Shown piece by piece: positions 17,159-26,288 of a DNA stretch of 64,000 nucleotides; the first letter of the stretch is position 1, and each line of letters begins with the position of its first letter. Where the stretch lies: positions 1 through 64,000 of the forward strand of contig CAVSWD010000006.1 of assembly GCA_963731615.1 (NCBI GenBank), read 5' to 3'. A model generated the notes under the pieces. That model ran no database searches. It worked only from the letters and a program-made list of their open reading frames with translations, and had not been told where the DNA came from. The translations under genes and the position numbers were made by a program. Source of the DNA: Gaiellasilicea sp963731615 (GTDB lineage Bacteria; Actinomycetota; Thermoleophilia; Gaiellales; Gaiellaceae).

Positions 17159-17727
17159 AGCGGTTTCCTACCTTCCGGCTCGAGGATGCCGACGGGAAGA
17201 TCGTCAGCGAGCGGGACCTGCTGGGGCATCCGGCCGTCATCTACTTCGCGCGGCACCCCGGGTGAAGCGTCTGCCGCTCCTACCTTCGCCGTGTCGTGGA
17301 GGCCGTTCCAGAGATCGAGGCTGCGGGCGCCGGGTTGGTGGTCGTGACACCGCAGTCGGCTGTTCGGGCTGCGGGCTGGCGCGACGAGCTCTCCCTCTCG
17401 GGAGCCGTCGTCATTGCGGATCCCGAGCGCACGCTCTACGAAGCACTCGGGGCGCGACATCCTCCGCCGTTCTGGCTTCTTCGTCCGCGCGTGGTGGCAG
17501 CGGGCGTGCGGGCGTTGATCGCGCGCGAGCGAGTCAGGTGGACCTCCGGTGACGACACGCTCCAACTCGGTGCCGATGTGGTTGTCGACAGGAACGGTGA
17601 TATCGCATACCTGCACCTTGCCTCGGACGCAGCCGACCGGACTGTGCCGGAGGACCTCGTCGCCGTCGTTCGGCAGCTCGGTGCCGGCGGGCGCGTCAGT
17701 TACGAACGGAGGCCAGATGAGCCCTAA
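17155..17727 (+). CDS. Peroxiredoxin-like (AhpC-TSA_2/PRXL2) protein with in-frame UGA, probable selenoprotein
   Basis: Read through one UGA (17263-17265), the frame gives 190 residues. It has a thioredoxin-like N-terminus (FRLEDADGKIVSE), a beta strand (AVIYFARHPG), then U37-S-V-C40, i.e. UxxC where relatives have CxxC. The thioredoxin-like core ends with LQLGADVVVDRNGDIAYLH, typical of the PRXL2-like family. It is probably a thiol or selenol oxidoreductase acting on peroxides or disulfides. Both sides of the UGA are in one frame and well conserved in style. A hairpin lies just downstream. A nonsense mutation or base error (TGC to TGA) is the alternative. Selenocysteine machinery is not in this window. 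Confidence 0.7.
17277..17301 (+). promoter_or_regulatory. Candidate bacterial SECIS hairpin
   Basis: CTCC-T-AC (17277-17283) pairs with GTGGAG (17296-17301), leaving a bulged U and a 12-base apical loop that contains GU. The loop begins about 20 bases after the UGA. Bacterial SECIS elements sit in this distance range and often have a bulged U. The stem is short, so this is suggestive only. Confidence 0.4.
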
Positions 17728-17870
17728 GCCAGCCTGTGCCGGTTGCGTGTCGATTCGCTCACGCACGTTCGGAAGCTTACGCGCCCCCGTAGTTGCCCAT
17801 CCATTGCCCCTTTGCCCTGCGCGACCCTGGCGGCGACGGCGGCCCAGCCAGTTTCCAGGGAGAACGTGCA

Positions 17871-17942
17871 TGCCCCCGACAAGAATCGAACTTGTGCACG
17901 CGGTTTAGGAAACCGCTGCTCTATCCACTGAGCTACGGGGGC
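17871..17942 (-). tRNA. tRNA-Arg (anticodon CCT)
   Basis: A full cloverleaf: acceptor GCCCCCG pairs with CGGGGGC, D arm GCTC/GAGC, anticodon stem GCGGT/ACCGC with loop TTCCTAA (anticodon CCT, reads AGG), and T arm ACAAG-TTCGATT-CTTGT. Discriminator A is at 17871. CCA is not encoded. It stands alone between the selenoprotein candidate and csoR. AGG is a rare codon in such GC-rich genomes. Confidence 0.95.
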
Positions 17943-18027
17943 GTCAGCGGTTCACTCTAGCCCGGCTTTCGACCCACTCACGATCGAGGACTGGGACTCG
18001 GCCGCATGGGCGCCGGCGACGTGCCGG

Positions 18028-18307
18028 TCAGGACTTGACGAGCCGGCCGACGGCTGCGAGCAGCTCGTCGGTGCGCTCGGCCTGCAGCTCGCCCGAGCTG
18101 CCGACGACGCAGTGGCGCACGTGGTCGTCGAGGAGCCCGAGCGCGACGGCGTCGATCGCCTTCTGCACCGCCGTGATCTGCGTCAGGACGTCGATGCAGT
18201 AGCGGTCGTCCTCGACCATCCTCGCGATCCCGCGCACCTGACCCTCGACACGTGCCAGCCGCTTCAGCAGGTCGTCCTTGTGCTCGTGTGTACCCGGGTG
18301 TCTCCAT
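18028..18307 (-). CDS. csoR: CsoR-family copper-sensing repressor, 2-base frameshift near start
   Basis: About 93 residues. The all-helical DUF156/CsoR fold runs from HEHKDDLLKRLARVEGQVRG to the end, with the Cu(I) ligands Cys (RYCIDVL), His and Cys (HVRHCVV). The plausible start METPGYT (ATG 18307) is in another frame. Restoring one AC unit in the ACACAC run near 18285 fuses them (METPGYTHEHKDD), so a dinucleotide slip is likely. It represses the divergent copZ-copA genes and releases DNA on binding Cu(I). Its -10 (18317-18322) overlaps that of copZ. Confidence 0.85.
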
Positions 18308-18316
18308 CGCCGAAAG

Positions 18317-18341
18317 AGTGTAACATACCCCCATGGGGTAT
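18317..18341. promoter_or_regulatory. CsoR operator overlapping divergent -10 boxes and the copZ start codon
   Basis: ATACCCC-CAT-GGGGTAT (18325-18341) is a perfect 7-bp inverted repeat of the CsoR-box type. The copZ ATG (18333-18335) lies in its centre. The plus-strand -10 TAACAT (18321-18326) ends 6 bases before that ATG, so copZ should be leaderless. The minus-strand -10 TACACT (18317-18322) serves csoR. Confidence 0.8.
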
Positions 18342-18533
18342 CTCACGTACACAGTCAGCGGGATGAGCTGCGACCACTGCAAGGCCGCGGTCACCGAAGA
18401 GGTCGAGCAGGTCGGCGGCGTCACGGGCGTCGAGGTCGACCTCGACACGAAGCTGGTCGTCGTCCGCGGTGAGGGTGTCTCCGACGACGCCGTCCGCGAC
18501 GCGATCCGCGAGGCGGGGTACGAGGCCGCCTGA
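18333..18533 (+). CDS. copZ: Copper chaperone CopZ
   Basis: A 66-residue single HMA domain with the Cu(I)-binding motif MSCDHC (GMSCDHCK) near residue 12 and the usual ferredoxin-like pattern ending REAGYEAA. It carries Cu(I) to the P-type ATPase encoded 1 base downstream. It starts inside the CsoR operator. Length is typical for the family. Confidence 0.93.
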   Translation: MGYLTYTVSGMSCDHCKAAVTEEVEQVGGVTGVEVDLDTKLVVVRGEGVSDDAVRDAIREAGYEAA

Positions 18534-18534
18534 G

Positions 18535-20695
18535 ATGAGCACCGTCGTGGCACCGGAACGGCTCGAGCTGCCGATCGAGGGCATGACCTGCGCCGCATGC
18601 GCGAATCGGATCGAGAAGCGGCTGAACCGGCTCGAAGGCGTCGAGGCGTCGGTCAACTACGCGACCGAGAACGCCGCGGTCTCGTTCGACCCGGCTCAGG
18701 TCGCTCCGGAGGATCTGGTCGCGGCCGTCGAAGCCGCCGGCTATCGCGCCCGGCTCGATCCCGCCGTCGAGACCGATCACGATCCGACCGCGCCGCTGCG
18801 ACGTCGGCTTGCGCTCTCCGCGGCCCTGTCGCTGCCGGTGCTGCTGCTGGCGATGGTCGAGCCGCTGCAGTTCGACCGCTGGGAGTGGGTCTCACTGGCA
18901 CTGGCGACGCCGGTGGTCCTCTGGGGCGGCTGGCCGTTCCATCGCGCCGCCTGGGCGAACCTGCGCCACCGCGCCGCGACGATGGACACGCTCATCTCCC
19001 TGGGTACGCTCGCTGCCTGGGGCTGGTCGGTGGTCGTCCTGCTGTTCGTCGAGGGCGAGCTCGTACCTCGAGGTCGCGGCGGTCGTGACGACGTTCGTCC
19101 TCGCCGGTCGCTACTTCGAGGCGCGCGCCAAGACCCGGGCCGGAGCTGCGCTGCGCGCCCTGCTCGAGCTGGGCGCGAAGGACGTCAGCCGGCTCGATGC
19201 GGACGGTCGCGAGCAGCGGATCCCGATCGGCGACCTGCGGCCCGGAGACCTTTTCCTGGTCCGACCGGGCGAGAAGATCGCCACCGACGGGGTCGTCGAG
19301 GAAGGCAGTTCCGCCGTCGACAAGTCGCTCCTCACCGGCGAGAGCGTTCCGGTCGAGGTCGAGCCGGGTGACGAGGTTTTCGGCGCGACGATCAACGTCG
19401 GCGGCCGGCTCGTCGTCCGCGCGGTGAGCGTCGGCGCCGACACCGCTCTAGCCCAGATCGCACGACTCGTCACGGCGGCGCAGTCGGGCAAGGCACCCGT
19501 GCAGCGGCTGGCCGACCGCATCTCCGGTGTCTTCGTGCCGATCGTGATCGTGCTCGCCCTGGCGACGCTCGTCTTCTGGCTCGCCGCCGGAGAGACCGCG
19601 TCGTTCGCGTTCGCGGCCGCTGTCGCCGTGCTGATCATCGCCTGCCCCTGCGCCCTCGGCCTCGCAACGCCGACCGCGCTGCTCGTCGGCACCGGCCGCG
19701 GGGCACAGCTCGGGATCCTGATCAAGGGGCCGCAGGTGCTCGAGTCGACGCGGCAGGTGGACACGATCGTGCTCGACAAGACCGGCACCGTGACGAGCGG
19801 CAAGCTGGAGCTCGTCGAAATCGTTCTCGCGGCCGGTGTCGACCGGGACGAAGCGCTACGGCTCGTCGGCGCTCTCGAAGCCGCCTCGGAGCACCCCGTT
19901 GGGCGTGCGATCGCCGCCGCCGCAGGCGAGGGGCTGCCGGCCGTCGAGGACTTCCGGAACCGCGCGGGTCTCGGTGTCGAGGGAGTTGTGGCGGGACGCG
20001 AGGTCGTCGCCGGGCGGGCCTCGCTGCTGGCCCAGCGCGGAATCGAGCTTCCGGCCGAGCTCGCGGTCGCCCAGCAGCGGGCGGAGAGCGACGGCCGCAC
20101 CGCCATCGTTGCCGCGTGGGATGGGCAGGCGCAGGCGCTGTTCGTGGTCGCGGACGCATTGAAGCCGACGAGTCGTGAGGCGGTCAGGCGCCTGCGCGCG
20201 CTCGGCCTGCGTCCGGTGCTCTTGACCGGCGACAACGAGCAGACCGCCCGCGCCGTCGGCGCCGAGGTGGGAATCGACGAGGTGACCGCGGAGGTGTTGC
20301 CGGGCGAGAAGGCGGACGTCGTGCGGCGGCTTCAGCAGGAGGGACGTGTCGTCGCGATGGCCGGCGACGGCGTCAACGACGCGCCGGCGCTCGCGCAGGC
20401 CGATCTCGGCCTGGCACTCGGCACGGGCACCGACGTCGCGATCGAGGCCAGCGACCTGACGCTCGTCTCGGGCGACCTGCGCGCCGCCGCCGATGCGATC
20501 CGGCTCTCGCGGCGCACGCTGGCGACGATCAAGGGCAACCTGTTCTGGGCCTTCGCCTACAACGTTGCGGCACTGCCGCTGGCGGCCGCCGGGCTCCTGA
20601 GCCCGCTGATCGCGGGCGGCGCGATGGCGTTCTCGAGCGTCTTCGTCGTCTCGAACTCGCTGCGGCTGCGGCGCTTCCGAGCCGCCCGCGATTAG
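18535..20695 (+). CDS. copA: Copper-exporting P1B-type ATPase CopA, one frameshift
   Basis: It has an N-terminal HMA domain (GMTCAACA), transmembrane helices, the actuator motif LTGES, CPC in the sixth helix (IIACPCALGLATPT), the phosphorylation site DKTGT, the HP motif SEHPVG and the hinge GDGVNDAPA. Together these define Cu(I)-ATPases of about 720 residues. Near 19063 one extra base shifts the frame between helices 2 and 3 (LFVEGEL then YLEVAAVVTTFVLAG). I take it as a sequence error because both sides are intact. It pumps Cu(I) out of the cytosol and is co-transcribed with copZ. Confidence 0.9.
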
Positions 20696-20710
20696 GTAGT
20701 TTCCCCGGCT

Positions 20711-22414
20711 GTGTCGCATGCGACCGCAGAGACCGTCAGCTGGTGGGAGCGCGCCCGCGGCGATGAGGACCTGCTCGTCGCCTACTTCAGCATGGAGTTC
20801 GGCCTGCATGAGCGCCTGCCGATCTACTCGGGCGGCCTCGGCGTCCTTGCCGGCGACCACCTGAAAGCCGCGGCCGATCTCGGCGTGCCGCTGATCGGGG
20901 TCGGCCTGCTCTACCGCGGCGGCTACTTCCGGCAGGGCGTCGACGACGCCGGGCGCCAGACCGAGGACTACCAGCCGGTCGATCCGGAGGCGGTCGGGCT
21001 CGTGCGCGAGGACGTGACCGTCTCGGTGGCGCTCGGGGACGAGACGATCGAGGCAGCGGTCTGGCGGAAGGACGTCGGCTCCGTGAGCCTCTACCTGCTC
21101 GAGGTCGAGTGGCTGACGGACGCGCTCTACGGGGGTGATCGCGAGCACCGGATCCGGCAGGAGCTCCTGCTCGGGGTCGGCGGCGTGCGCGCCCTCGCCG
21201 CGCTCGGGATCGAGCCGACCGTCTTCCATCTGAACGAGGGCCACTCGGCGTTTCTCCAGATCGAGCGTGTTCGCTCGCTCGTGGCGAAGGGGCTGGAGAC
21301 GCAGTCGGCGCTCGAGCAGGTTCGAAGCTCGTCCGTCTTCACGACGCACACGCCGGTGCCCGCCGGCAACGAGATCTTCGACGAGCAGCTCGTGCTCCGC
21401 TACGTGGGGCCGCTCGCGGCCGAGGCCGGCCTGGATCGCGAAGGACTGCTCTCGCTCGGCCGGTTCGGTGAGAAGCCGGGCTTCGGCCTGACGCCACTCG
21501 CGCTCCGGCTCTCCGCCTACGCGAACGCCGTCTCGGATCTGCACGGCGAGGTGGCGCGGGAGATGTGGGCGGAGATGTGGCCGGGCGAGGAGGCTCACAT
21601 CGGGCACGTGACGAACGGCGTCCATGTCGGCACCTGGCTCGACCCGGCGCTCGACGAGCTGCTGCGCGAGTCGGGCGTGCGCCCCGAGGCGCCGCCCGAG
21701 GAGGCGAATTGGGCCGCCGCGCGCGAGGTCGGCTCGGAGGCGCTCTGGCGCGTGCACCTGGCGGGCAAGGCCCGCCTCGCCGAGCGGGCGGGGATCGACC
21801 GCGACCGGCTGACGATCGGCTTCGCCCGCCGCTTCGCGACCTACAAGCGCGCCGGTCTCGTCTTCTCGGACCTCGAGCGCTTGCTGGCGCTGCCGGTGCA
21901 GATCGTCGTCGCGGGCAAGGCGCATCCCGCCGACGATCCCGGCAAGGACGTGATGCAGAGCATCGTCCAGCTCGCACGGAAGCCGGGCTCGCAGGGGCGG
22001 ATCGTCTTTCTCGAGAACTACGACATGCTGCTTGCCCGCGCGCTCGTCCGCGGCTGCGACGTGTGGCTGAACACGCCCACGCGCCCGCTCGAGGCGTCGG
22101 GGACGAGCGGGATGAAGGCGGCGGTCAACGGCGTCCTCAATCTCTCCGTGCTCGACGGCTGGTGGGCCGAGGGCTACTCACCCGACGTCGGCTGGGCGAT
22201 CGACGGCGAGTCCGACGAGGCCGACCGCGAGCAGCTCTACCGGCTGCTCGAGGAGCAGGTCGTCCCGATCTACGTCGACGAGCGCGAGCGCTGGCTCTGG
22301 ATGATGAAGGAGTCGATTGCGCAGCTTTCGCCGCGCTTCTCGATGCAGCGCGCGGTGATCGACTACGTCGACGGGTACTACCTGCCGGCACATCACGCGG
22401 CTTCTCGCCGCTAG
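20711..22414 (+). CDS. Alpha-glucan phosphorylase, short form
   Basis: 567 residues, shorter than classic phosphorylases (about 800) but typical of the TIGR02094-type subgroup. N-terminal sugar-binding motif YFSMEFGLHERLPIYSGGLGVLAGDH, HLNEGHSAF, THTPVPAGNE. The C-terminal pyridoxal-phosphate and catalytic region carries PLEASGTSGMKAAVNGVLN and SVLDGWW. It phosphorolyses glycogen or maltodextrin to glucose-1-phosphate. GTG at 20711 lies 8 bases after a -10-like TAGTTT. It stands 15 bases after copA but likely has its own promoter. Confidence 0.9.
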   Translation: MSHATAETVSWWERARGDEDLLVAYFSMEFGLHERLPIYSGGLGVLAGDHLKAAADLGVPLIGVGLLYRGGYFRQGVDDAGRQTEDYQPVDPEAVGLVREDVTVSVALGDETIEAAVWRKDVGSVSLYLLEVEWLTDALYGGDREHRIRQELLLGVGGVRALAALGIEPTVFHLNEGHSAFLQIERVRSLVAKGLETQSALEQVRSSSVFTTHTPVPAGNEIFDEQLVLRYVGPLAAEAGLDREGLLSLGRFGEKPGFGLTPLALRLSAYANAVSDLHGEVAREMWAEMWPGEEAHIGHVTNGVHVGTWLDPALDELLRESGVRPEAPPEEANWAAAREVGSEALWRVHLAGKARLAERAGIDRDRLTIGFARRFATYKRAGLVFSDLERLLALPVQIVVAGKAHPADDPGKDVMQSIVQLARKPGSQGRIVFLENYDMLLARALVRGCDVWLNTPTRPLEASGTSGMKAAVNGVLNLSVLDGWWAEGYSPDVGWAIDGESDEADREQLYRLLEEQVVPIYVDERERWLWMMKESIAQLSPRFSMQRAVIDYVDGYYLPAHHAASRR

Positions 22415-22449
22415 CGCTCCGCAACGCGGCGAGCAGCTCCAGGCTGACC

Positions 22450-24297
22450 CTACTTCGAAGCGGTGGCTGCGAGCGCACGCGCCTTCTTGCTGGTCGCGCT
22501 CTGGCGCGTCGAAGCGTCCAGCACGAGCTTGCGCAGGCGCACGCTCGCCGGTGTCACCTCGACGCACTCGTCCTCGCGGATGAACTCGAGCGCCTGCTCG
22601 AGCGACATCGGACGGGGTGGGATCAGGCGCACGGTTTCGTCGGAAGAGGCCGCGCGCATGTTCGTCAGCTTCTTCTCCTTGGTCGGGTTGACGTCGAGAT
22701 CATCGGCCCGGGCGTTCTCGCCGACGATCATCCCCTCGTAGACCTCGAGTCCCGGTGCGACGAACATCGAGCCGCGCTCCTGCAGGTTCATCAGCGCGAA
22801 GGCGGTCGCGGGACCGCGCCTGTCGGCGACGAGGCTCCCGGTCGGCCGTGTCCGCAGCTCGCCGTGCCACGGCTCGTAGCGGTCGAAGACGTGATGGAGG
22901 ATGCCGGTGCCGCGCGTCTCCGTCAGGAACTCGGTGCGGAAGCCGATCAGGGCGCGCGCCGGCACGAGGTACTCGAGCCGCACCCAGCCGGTGCCGTGAT
23001 TGACCATCTGCTCGAGCCGTCCTTTGCGGAGCGCGAGCAGCTGCGTCAGGACGCCGACGTAGTCCTCGGGCGCATCGATCGCGAGCCGCTCAACCGGCTC
23101 GTGCACCTTGCCGTCGACGAGCTGCGTCACCACTTGAGGCTTGCCGACGGTGAGCTCGAACCCCTCGCGCCGCATCAGCTCGACGAGCACCGCGAGCTGG
23201 AGCTCGCCCCGTCCCTGCACTTCCCAGGTGTCGGGCCGCTCGGTGGTGAGGACGCGGAGCGAGACGTTCCCGACGAGCTCCTGGTCGAGCCGGCTCTTGA
23301 CCAGGCTCGCGGTCAGCTTGTCCCCCTCCCGCCCGGCGAGCGGCGAAGTGTTGATCCCGACCGTCATCGAGAGGCTCGGCTCGTCCACGGTCGAGACGGG
23401 CAAAGGACGGGGATCGTCGGGATCGGCGAGCGTTTCGCCGATCGTCACGTCGGGCAGGCCAGCGACGGCGACGATCTCACCAGGGCCGGCCTCGTCAGCC
23501 TCGACGCGCTCGAGCGCCTCCGCCACGTACAGCTCGGTCACCTTGGCACGCTCGATCCGGCCGTCGGCCCGGCACCAGGCGATCTGCTGCCCCTTCCGGA
23601 TCGTGCCGTGCTGGACGCGTGTGAGCGCAAGCCGGCCGACGTACGGCGAGGCGTCGAGGTTGGTCACAAGTGCCTGCAGCGGATGCGTGGGATCGTGCTC
23701 CGGCGCAGGGATGTGCTCGAGCAGGAGCTCGAACAGCGGGCGCAGGTCCTCGGCGAGCTCGTCCGGCTTCAGGCCCGCACGTCCCTCGCGCGCGTTCGTG
23801 TAGGCGATCGGGAACTCGATCTGGCTCTCGTCCGCGTCGAGGTCGAGGAAGAGCTCGTAGACCTCGTTCACGACCTCCTCGATCCGCGCGTCGGGGCGGT
23901 CGACCTTGTTGACGACGAGGATCACGGGCAGTCGCGCCTCGAGCGCCTTGCGCAGCACGAACCGGGTCTGCGGCAGCGGCCCTTCGCTCGCGTCGACGAG
24001 CAGCAGGACGCCGTCGACCATCGTCAGCCCGCGCTCGACCTCACCGCCGAAGTCGGCGTGGCCCGGCGTGTCGACGATGTTGATCTTCGTCTGGCCGTAG
24101 CGGAAGGCCGTGTTCTTGGCCAGGATCGTGATCCCCTTCTCGCGCTCGAGGTCCATCGAGTCGAGTACGCGCTCGTTCACGTCCTGATTCGCACGGAAGG
24201 CGCCGGACTGCCAGAGCATCGCGTCGACGAGCGTCGTCTTGCCATGGTCGACGTGCGCGACGATCGCGACGTTGCGGAGGTCGGTGCGGGCGGCCAT
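22450..24297 (-). CDS. typA: Translational GTPase TypA/BipA
   Basis: A 615-residue EF-G-like GTPase. G1 AHVDHGKT, G3 DTPGHADF and G4 NKVD lie in the first 140 residues, followed by the EF-Tu-like beta barrel, two alpha/beta domains and the BipA-specific C-terminal domain. It binds ribosomes and aids 50S assembly and stress adaptation. A -10-like TAGCCT lies 6 bases before the ATG, implying a leaderless mRNA. It is convergent with the phosphorylase gene across 35 bases. Confidence 0.96.
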   Translation of the reverse strand: MAARTDLRNVAIVAHVDHGKTTLVDAMLWQSGAFRANQDVNERVLDSMDLEREKGITILAKNTAFRYGQTKINIVDTPGHADFGGEVERGLTMVDGVLLLVDASEGPLPQTRFVLRKALEARLPVILVVNKVDRPDARIEEVVNEVYELFLDLDADESQIEFPIAYTNAREGRAGLKPDELAEDLRPLFELLLEHIPAPEHDPTHPLQALVTNLDASPYVGRLALTRVQHGTIRKGQQIAWCRADGRIERAKVTELYVAEALERVEADEAGPGEIVAVAGLPDVTIGETLADPDDPRPLPVSTVDEPSLSMTVGINTSPLAGREGDKLTASLVKSRLDQELVGNVSLRVLTTERPDTWEVQGRGELQLAVLVELMRREGFELTVGKPQVVTQLVDGKVHEPVERLAIDAPEDYVGVLTQLLALRKGRLEQMVNHGTGWVRLEYLVPARALIGFRTEFLTETRGTGILHHVFDRYEPWHGELRTRPTGSLVADRRGPATAFALMNLQERGSMFVAPGLEVYEGMIVGENARADDLDVNPTKEKKLTNMRAASSDETVRLIPPRPMSLEQALEFIREDECVEVTPASVRLRKLVLDASTRQSATSKKARALAATASK

Positions 24298-24310
24298 CGC
24301 CGCAGGCTAG

Positions 24311-24619
24311 CTACGCCTCGGTGATCTCGGCGTGACGCTCCGCGATGCAGGTCTCCGCCCACTGCTCGGCGAGCAGCAGCGGTCGCTGCGGATCCTCGTC
24401 GCCCAGCTCGACCCGGATCTGGTGCACCGACGCCTCCATCTCGCGGTCGGCAATCGTGCGGTGCTCCGCGACGACGGTCACCGACTCCACCTCGGCGAGG
24501 AGCGTGTGCGCGAGATCGTCGATCTCGGCCGGCGTCGCCTCGCGGCCGGCGAACATGCCGAAGTTGACGCGGATGTCTCCGTCGTCGTCGAGGAAGGCGA
24601 TCGGGGCGAGTTTCTGCAT
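24311..24619 (-). CDS. Hypothetical protein, 102 residues
   Basis: Acidic, soluble, no signal. It begins with a beta hairpin (APIAFLDDDGDIRVNFGMFAG), then a helix (EIDDLAHTLLAEV), a strand (VTVVAEHRT) and a C-terminal helix with one Cys (WAETCIAERH). No known family. It ends 14 bases before the BipA start, so they may be expressed together. Confidence 0.7.
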   Translation of the reverse strand: MQKLAPIAFLDDDGDIRVNFGMFAGREATPAEIDDLAHTLLAEVESVTVVAEHRTIADREMEASVHQIRVELGDEDPQRPLLLAEQWAETCIAERHAEITEA

Positions 24620-24651
24620 CGAAAGCAGGTGTACCCCGACTTGAAACTCCT

Positions 24652-25401
24652 CTAACGCTCGCGCGGCTCCCAGCCGAAGCGCGCGCGGGCGACGAGGTAG
24701 CCGCCGGCTCCCCAGGCGGCCATGACGCCGACCGCGCCCAGGTGGTCCAGGATCGGCTCCCCGTCGACGTAGGTCGCGAGCACGAGCTCGATCAGGTACT
24801 TGAGCGGCAGGACGTCGGCGACGGCCTCGAGCACCGGTGGAAGGTTGTCCGTCGTGCCGAACGCGCCGGAGAGGAACGACATCGGCAGCACGATCACGTT
24901 CACGACCGCCGCGACCGCCTCGGCGGAGCGGATCAGCGCGGCGGCCGCCAGGCCGAGCCCTGCGAAGGAGACGGCGCCGATCAGGAGCGCGACCACGAAC
25001 TGGAACGCCTGCTCGGGCACGTCGGCGTCGAAGAGAAGCAGGCCGAGCGCGATCACGGTCAGCGACTGGAGCACGACGATCAGCAGGATCGAGAGCAGGA
25101 CGGTCCCGAGGTAGAGGCTGCCGGGAAGCGGTGTCGAGCGCAGCCGTTTCAGAAGCCCCGACTCGCGCCGGACGACGAGCGTGATCGCGAGGCCGCCGAG
25201 CGCGGTGTTCGCGACGGCGTAACCGATCAGGCCGGCGACCAGGTAGCTCGAGATCTCGCGTCCGTCCTCGACGCCGTCGCCGAAGACCGAGGCGAGCAGG
25301 ACGAACAGGAGCGGCGGGAAGAGGAAGACGAAGATCGCGGCCTCGCGGCTGCGCCAGAAGATCAGCTGCTCGGCCCGGAGCTGGTGCCAGAGCAGGCTCA
25401 C
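24652..25401 (-). CDS. ABC-2 type transporter permease
   Basis: 249 residues with six hydrophobic segments in the ABC-2 pattern (AIFVFLFPPLLFVLLASVFGDG, later SFAGLGLAAAALIRS and LPMSFLSGAFG). It forms the membrane part of an exporter with the ATPase just upstream. GTG at 25401 overlaps that gene's stop by GTGA. Substrate unknown; PadR-controlled ABC-2 systems often export drugs or lipids. Confidence 0.9.
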   Translation of the reverse strand: MSLLWHQLRAEQLIFWRSREAAIFVFLFPPLLFVLLASVFGDGVEDGREISSYLVAGLIGYAVANTALGGLAITLVVRRESGLLKRLRSTPLPGSLYLGTVLLSILLIVVLQSLTVIALGLLLFDADVPEQAFQFVVALLIGAVSFAGLGLAAAALIRSAEAVAAVVNVIVLPMSFLSGAFGTTDNLPPVLEAVADVLPLKYLIELVLATYVDGEPILDHLGAVGVMAAWGAGGYLVARARFGWEPRER

Positions 25402-26249
25402 GCGCCGCCCTCCTCGGAGACGAGGTCGAGGTAGACGTCCTCGAGCGTCGCGCGGCGAATCTCCAGATCCTCGAGCTCGAAGCCCTCGGCGAGCGCCCGG
25501 GCGGTCAGCTCGTGCAGCGTCCGCGTCGGCTCTTCGGTCTGGAGCAGGACCTCCTCGCCCAGGCGGCGATAGCGGATCTGCACGGTCGCGCTCGCGGTCA
25601 GCTCCGAGGGCTTGCCGATCCTGATGATCTCGCCGGCGCGAAGCACGGCCACCCGGTCGGCGAGCTGCTGCGCCTCGTCGAGGTAGTGAGTCGTCAGCAG
25701 CACGGTCTTGCCGAGGTCGCGCAGCGAGCGGATCAGCTGCCAGGCGTTCCGACGTGCCGCGGGGTCGAAGCCGGTCGTCGGCTCGTCGAGGAAGACGAGC
25801 TCGGGATCGCCGACGAGCGCGACGCCGAGATCGAGCCGCCGCTTCTGGCCGCCCGAGAGCGTCTTCACCTGCTTGTCCCGCTTCTCGGCGAGGCCGACGA
25901 GGTCGATCACCTCGTCGACGTCGCGCGGGCGCTGGTAGTAGCCGGCGAAGATCCGGTGCACCTCGCGCACGGTCAGGATCGGCCACATCTCCGACTGCTG
26001 CAGGACGACGCCGATCCGCTCGCGGAACGCGCGCTCGCTGCGGCCGGGGTCGAAGCCGAGCACCGTGACCTCGCCTGCGTCCCGCTGGCGGTAGCCCTCC
26101 AGGATCTCGACGGTCGTCGTCTTGCCGGCGCCGTTCGGGCCGAGGAGGCCGAAGATCTCGCCGACCGCCACGTCGAAGTCGATCCCGCGGACCGCCTCGA
26201 CCCCGTCGTAGGACTTGTGCAGGCCGGTGACGGAGATCGCGCTAGACAT
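25398..26249 (-). CDS. ABC-2 type transporter ATP-binding protein
   Basis: 283 residues of the drug-exporter (DrrA/CcmA-like) class. Walker A GPNGAGKTT near residue 37, Q-loop VLQQSEMWP, signature LSGGQKRR, Walker B LVFLDEPT, H-loop LTTHYLDE, then the extra C-terminal domain usual for this class. The ATG at 26249 lies in the left arm of a long palindrome shared with the divergent padR. A longer ORF start would cross the operator and is rejected. Confidence 0.92.
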   Translation of the reverse strand: MSSAISVTGLHKSYDGVEAVRGIDFDVAVGEIFGLLGPNGAGKTTTVEILEGYRQRDAGEVTVLGFDPGRSERAFRERIGVVLQQSEMWPILTVREVHRIFAGYYQRPRDVDEVIDLVGLAEKRDKQVKTLSGGQKRRLDLGVALVGDPELVFLDEPTTGFDPAARRNAWQLIRSLRDLGKTVLLTTHYLDEAQQLADRVAVLRAGEIIRIGKPSELTASATVQIRYRRLGEEVLLQTEEPTRTLHELTARALAEGFELEDLEIRRATLEDVYLDLVSEEGGA

Positions 26250-26288
26250 ATCTGTCAGATAGGTTAGTATGCATCTGGCAGATATGTC
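26245..26288. promoter_or_regulatory. PadR operator: 44-bp palindrome covering both divergent start codons
   Basis: Arms 26245-26260 and 26273-26288 are 16-bp inverted repeats with one mismatch. Each also contains its own palindrome ATCTG-N-CAGAT. The start codons of the ABC ATPase (26249) and padR (26284) lie in the outer ends of the arms, and both proteins begin M-S-S because of the symmetry. It is the natural site for the adjacent PadR repressor. Confidence 0.75.

Noticed and set aside
17771..17792. A GCCCCCGTAG match to the tRNA-Arg 5' end on the opposite strand, as an att-like site
   Set aside because: Only 10 bases, with no integrase gene or second tRNA fragment in the window.
21565..24324. 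Very long plus-strand ORFs opposite typA, acnA and the molybdoenzyme genes
   Set aside because: Compositional shadows of GC-rich genes on the other strand; Arg/Ala/Val-rich with no domain.
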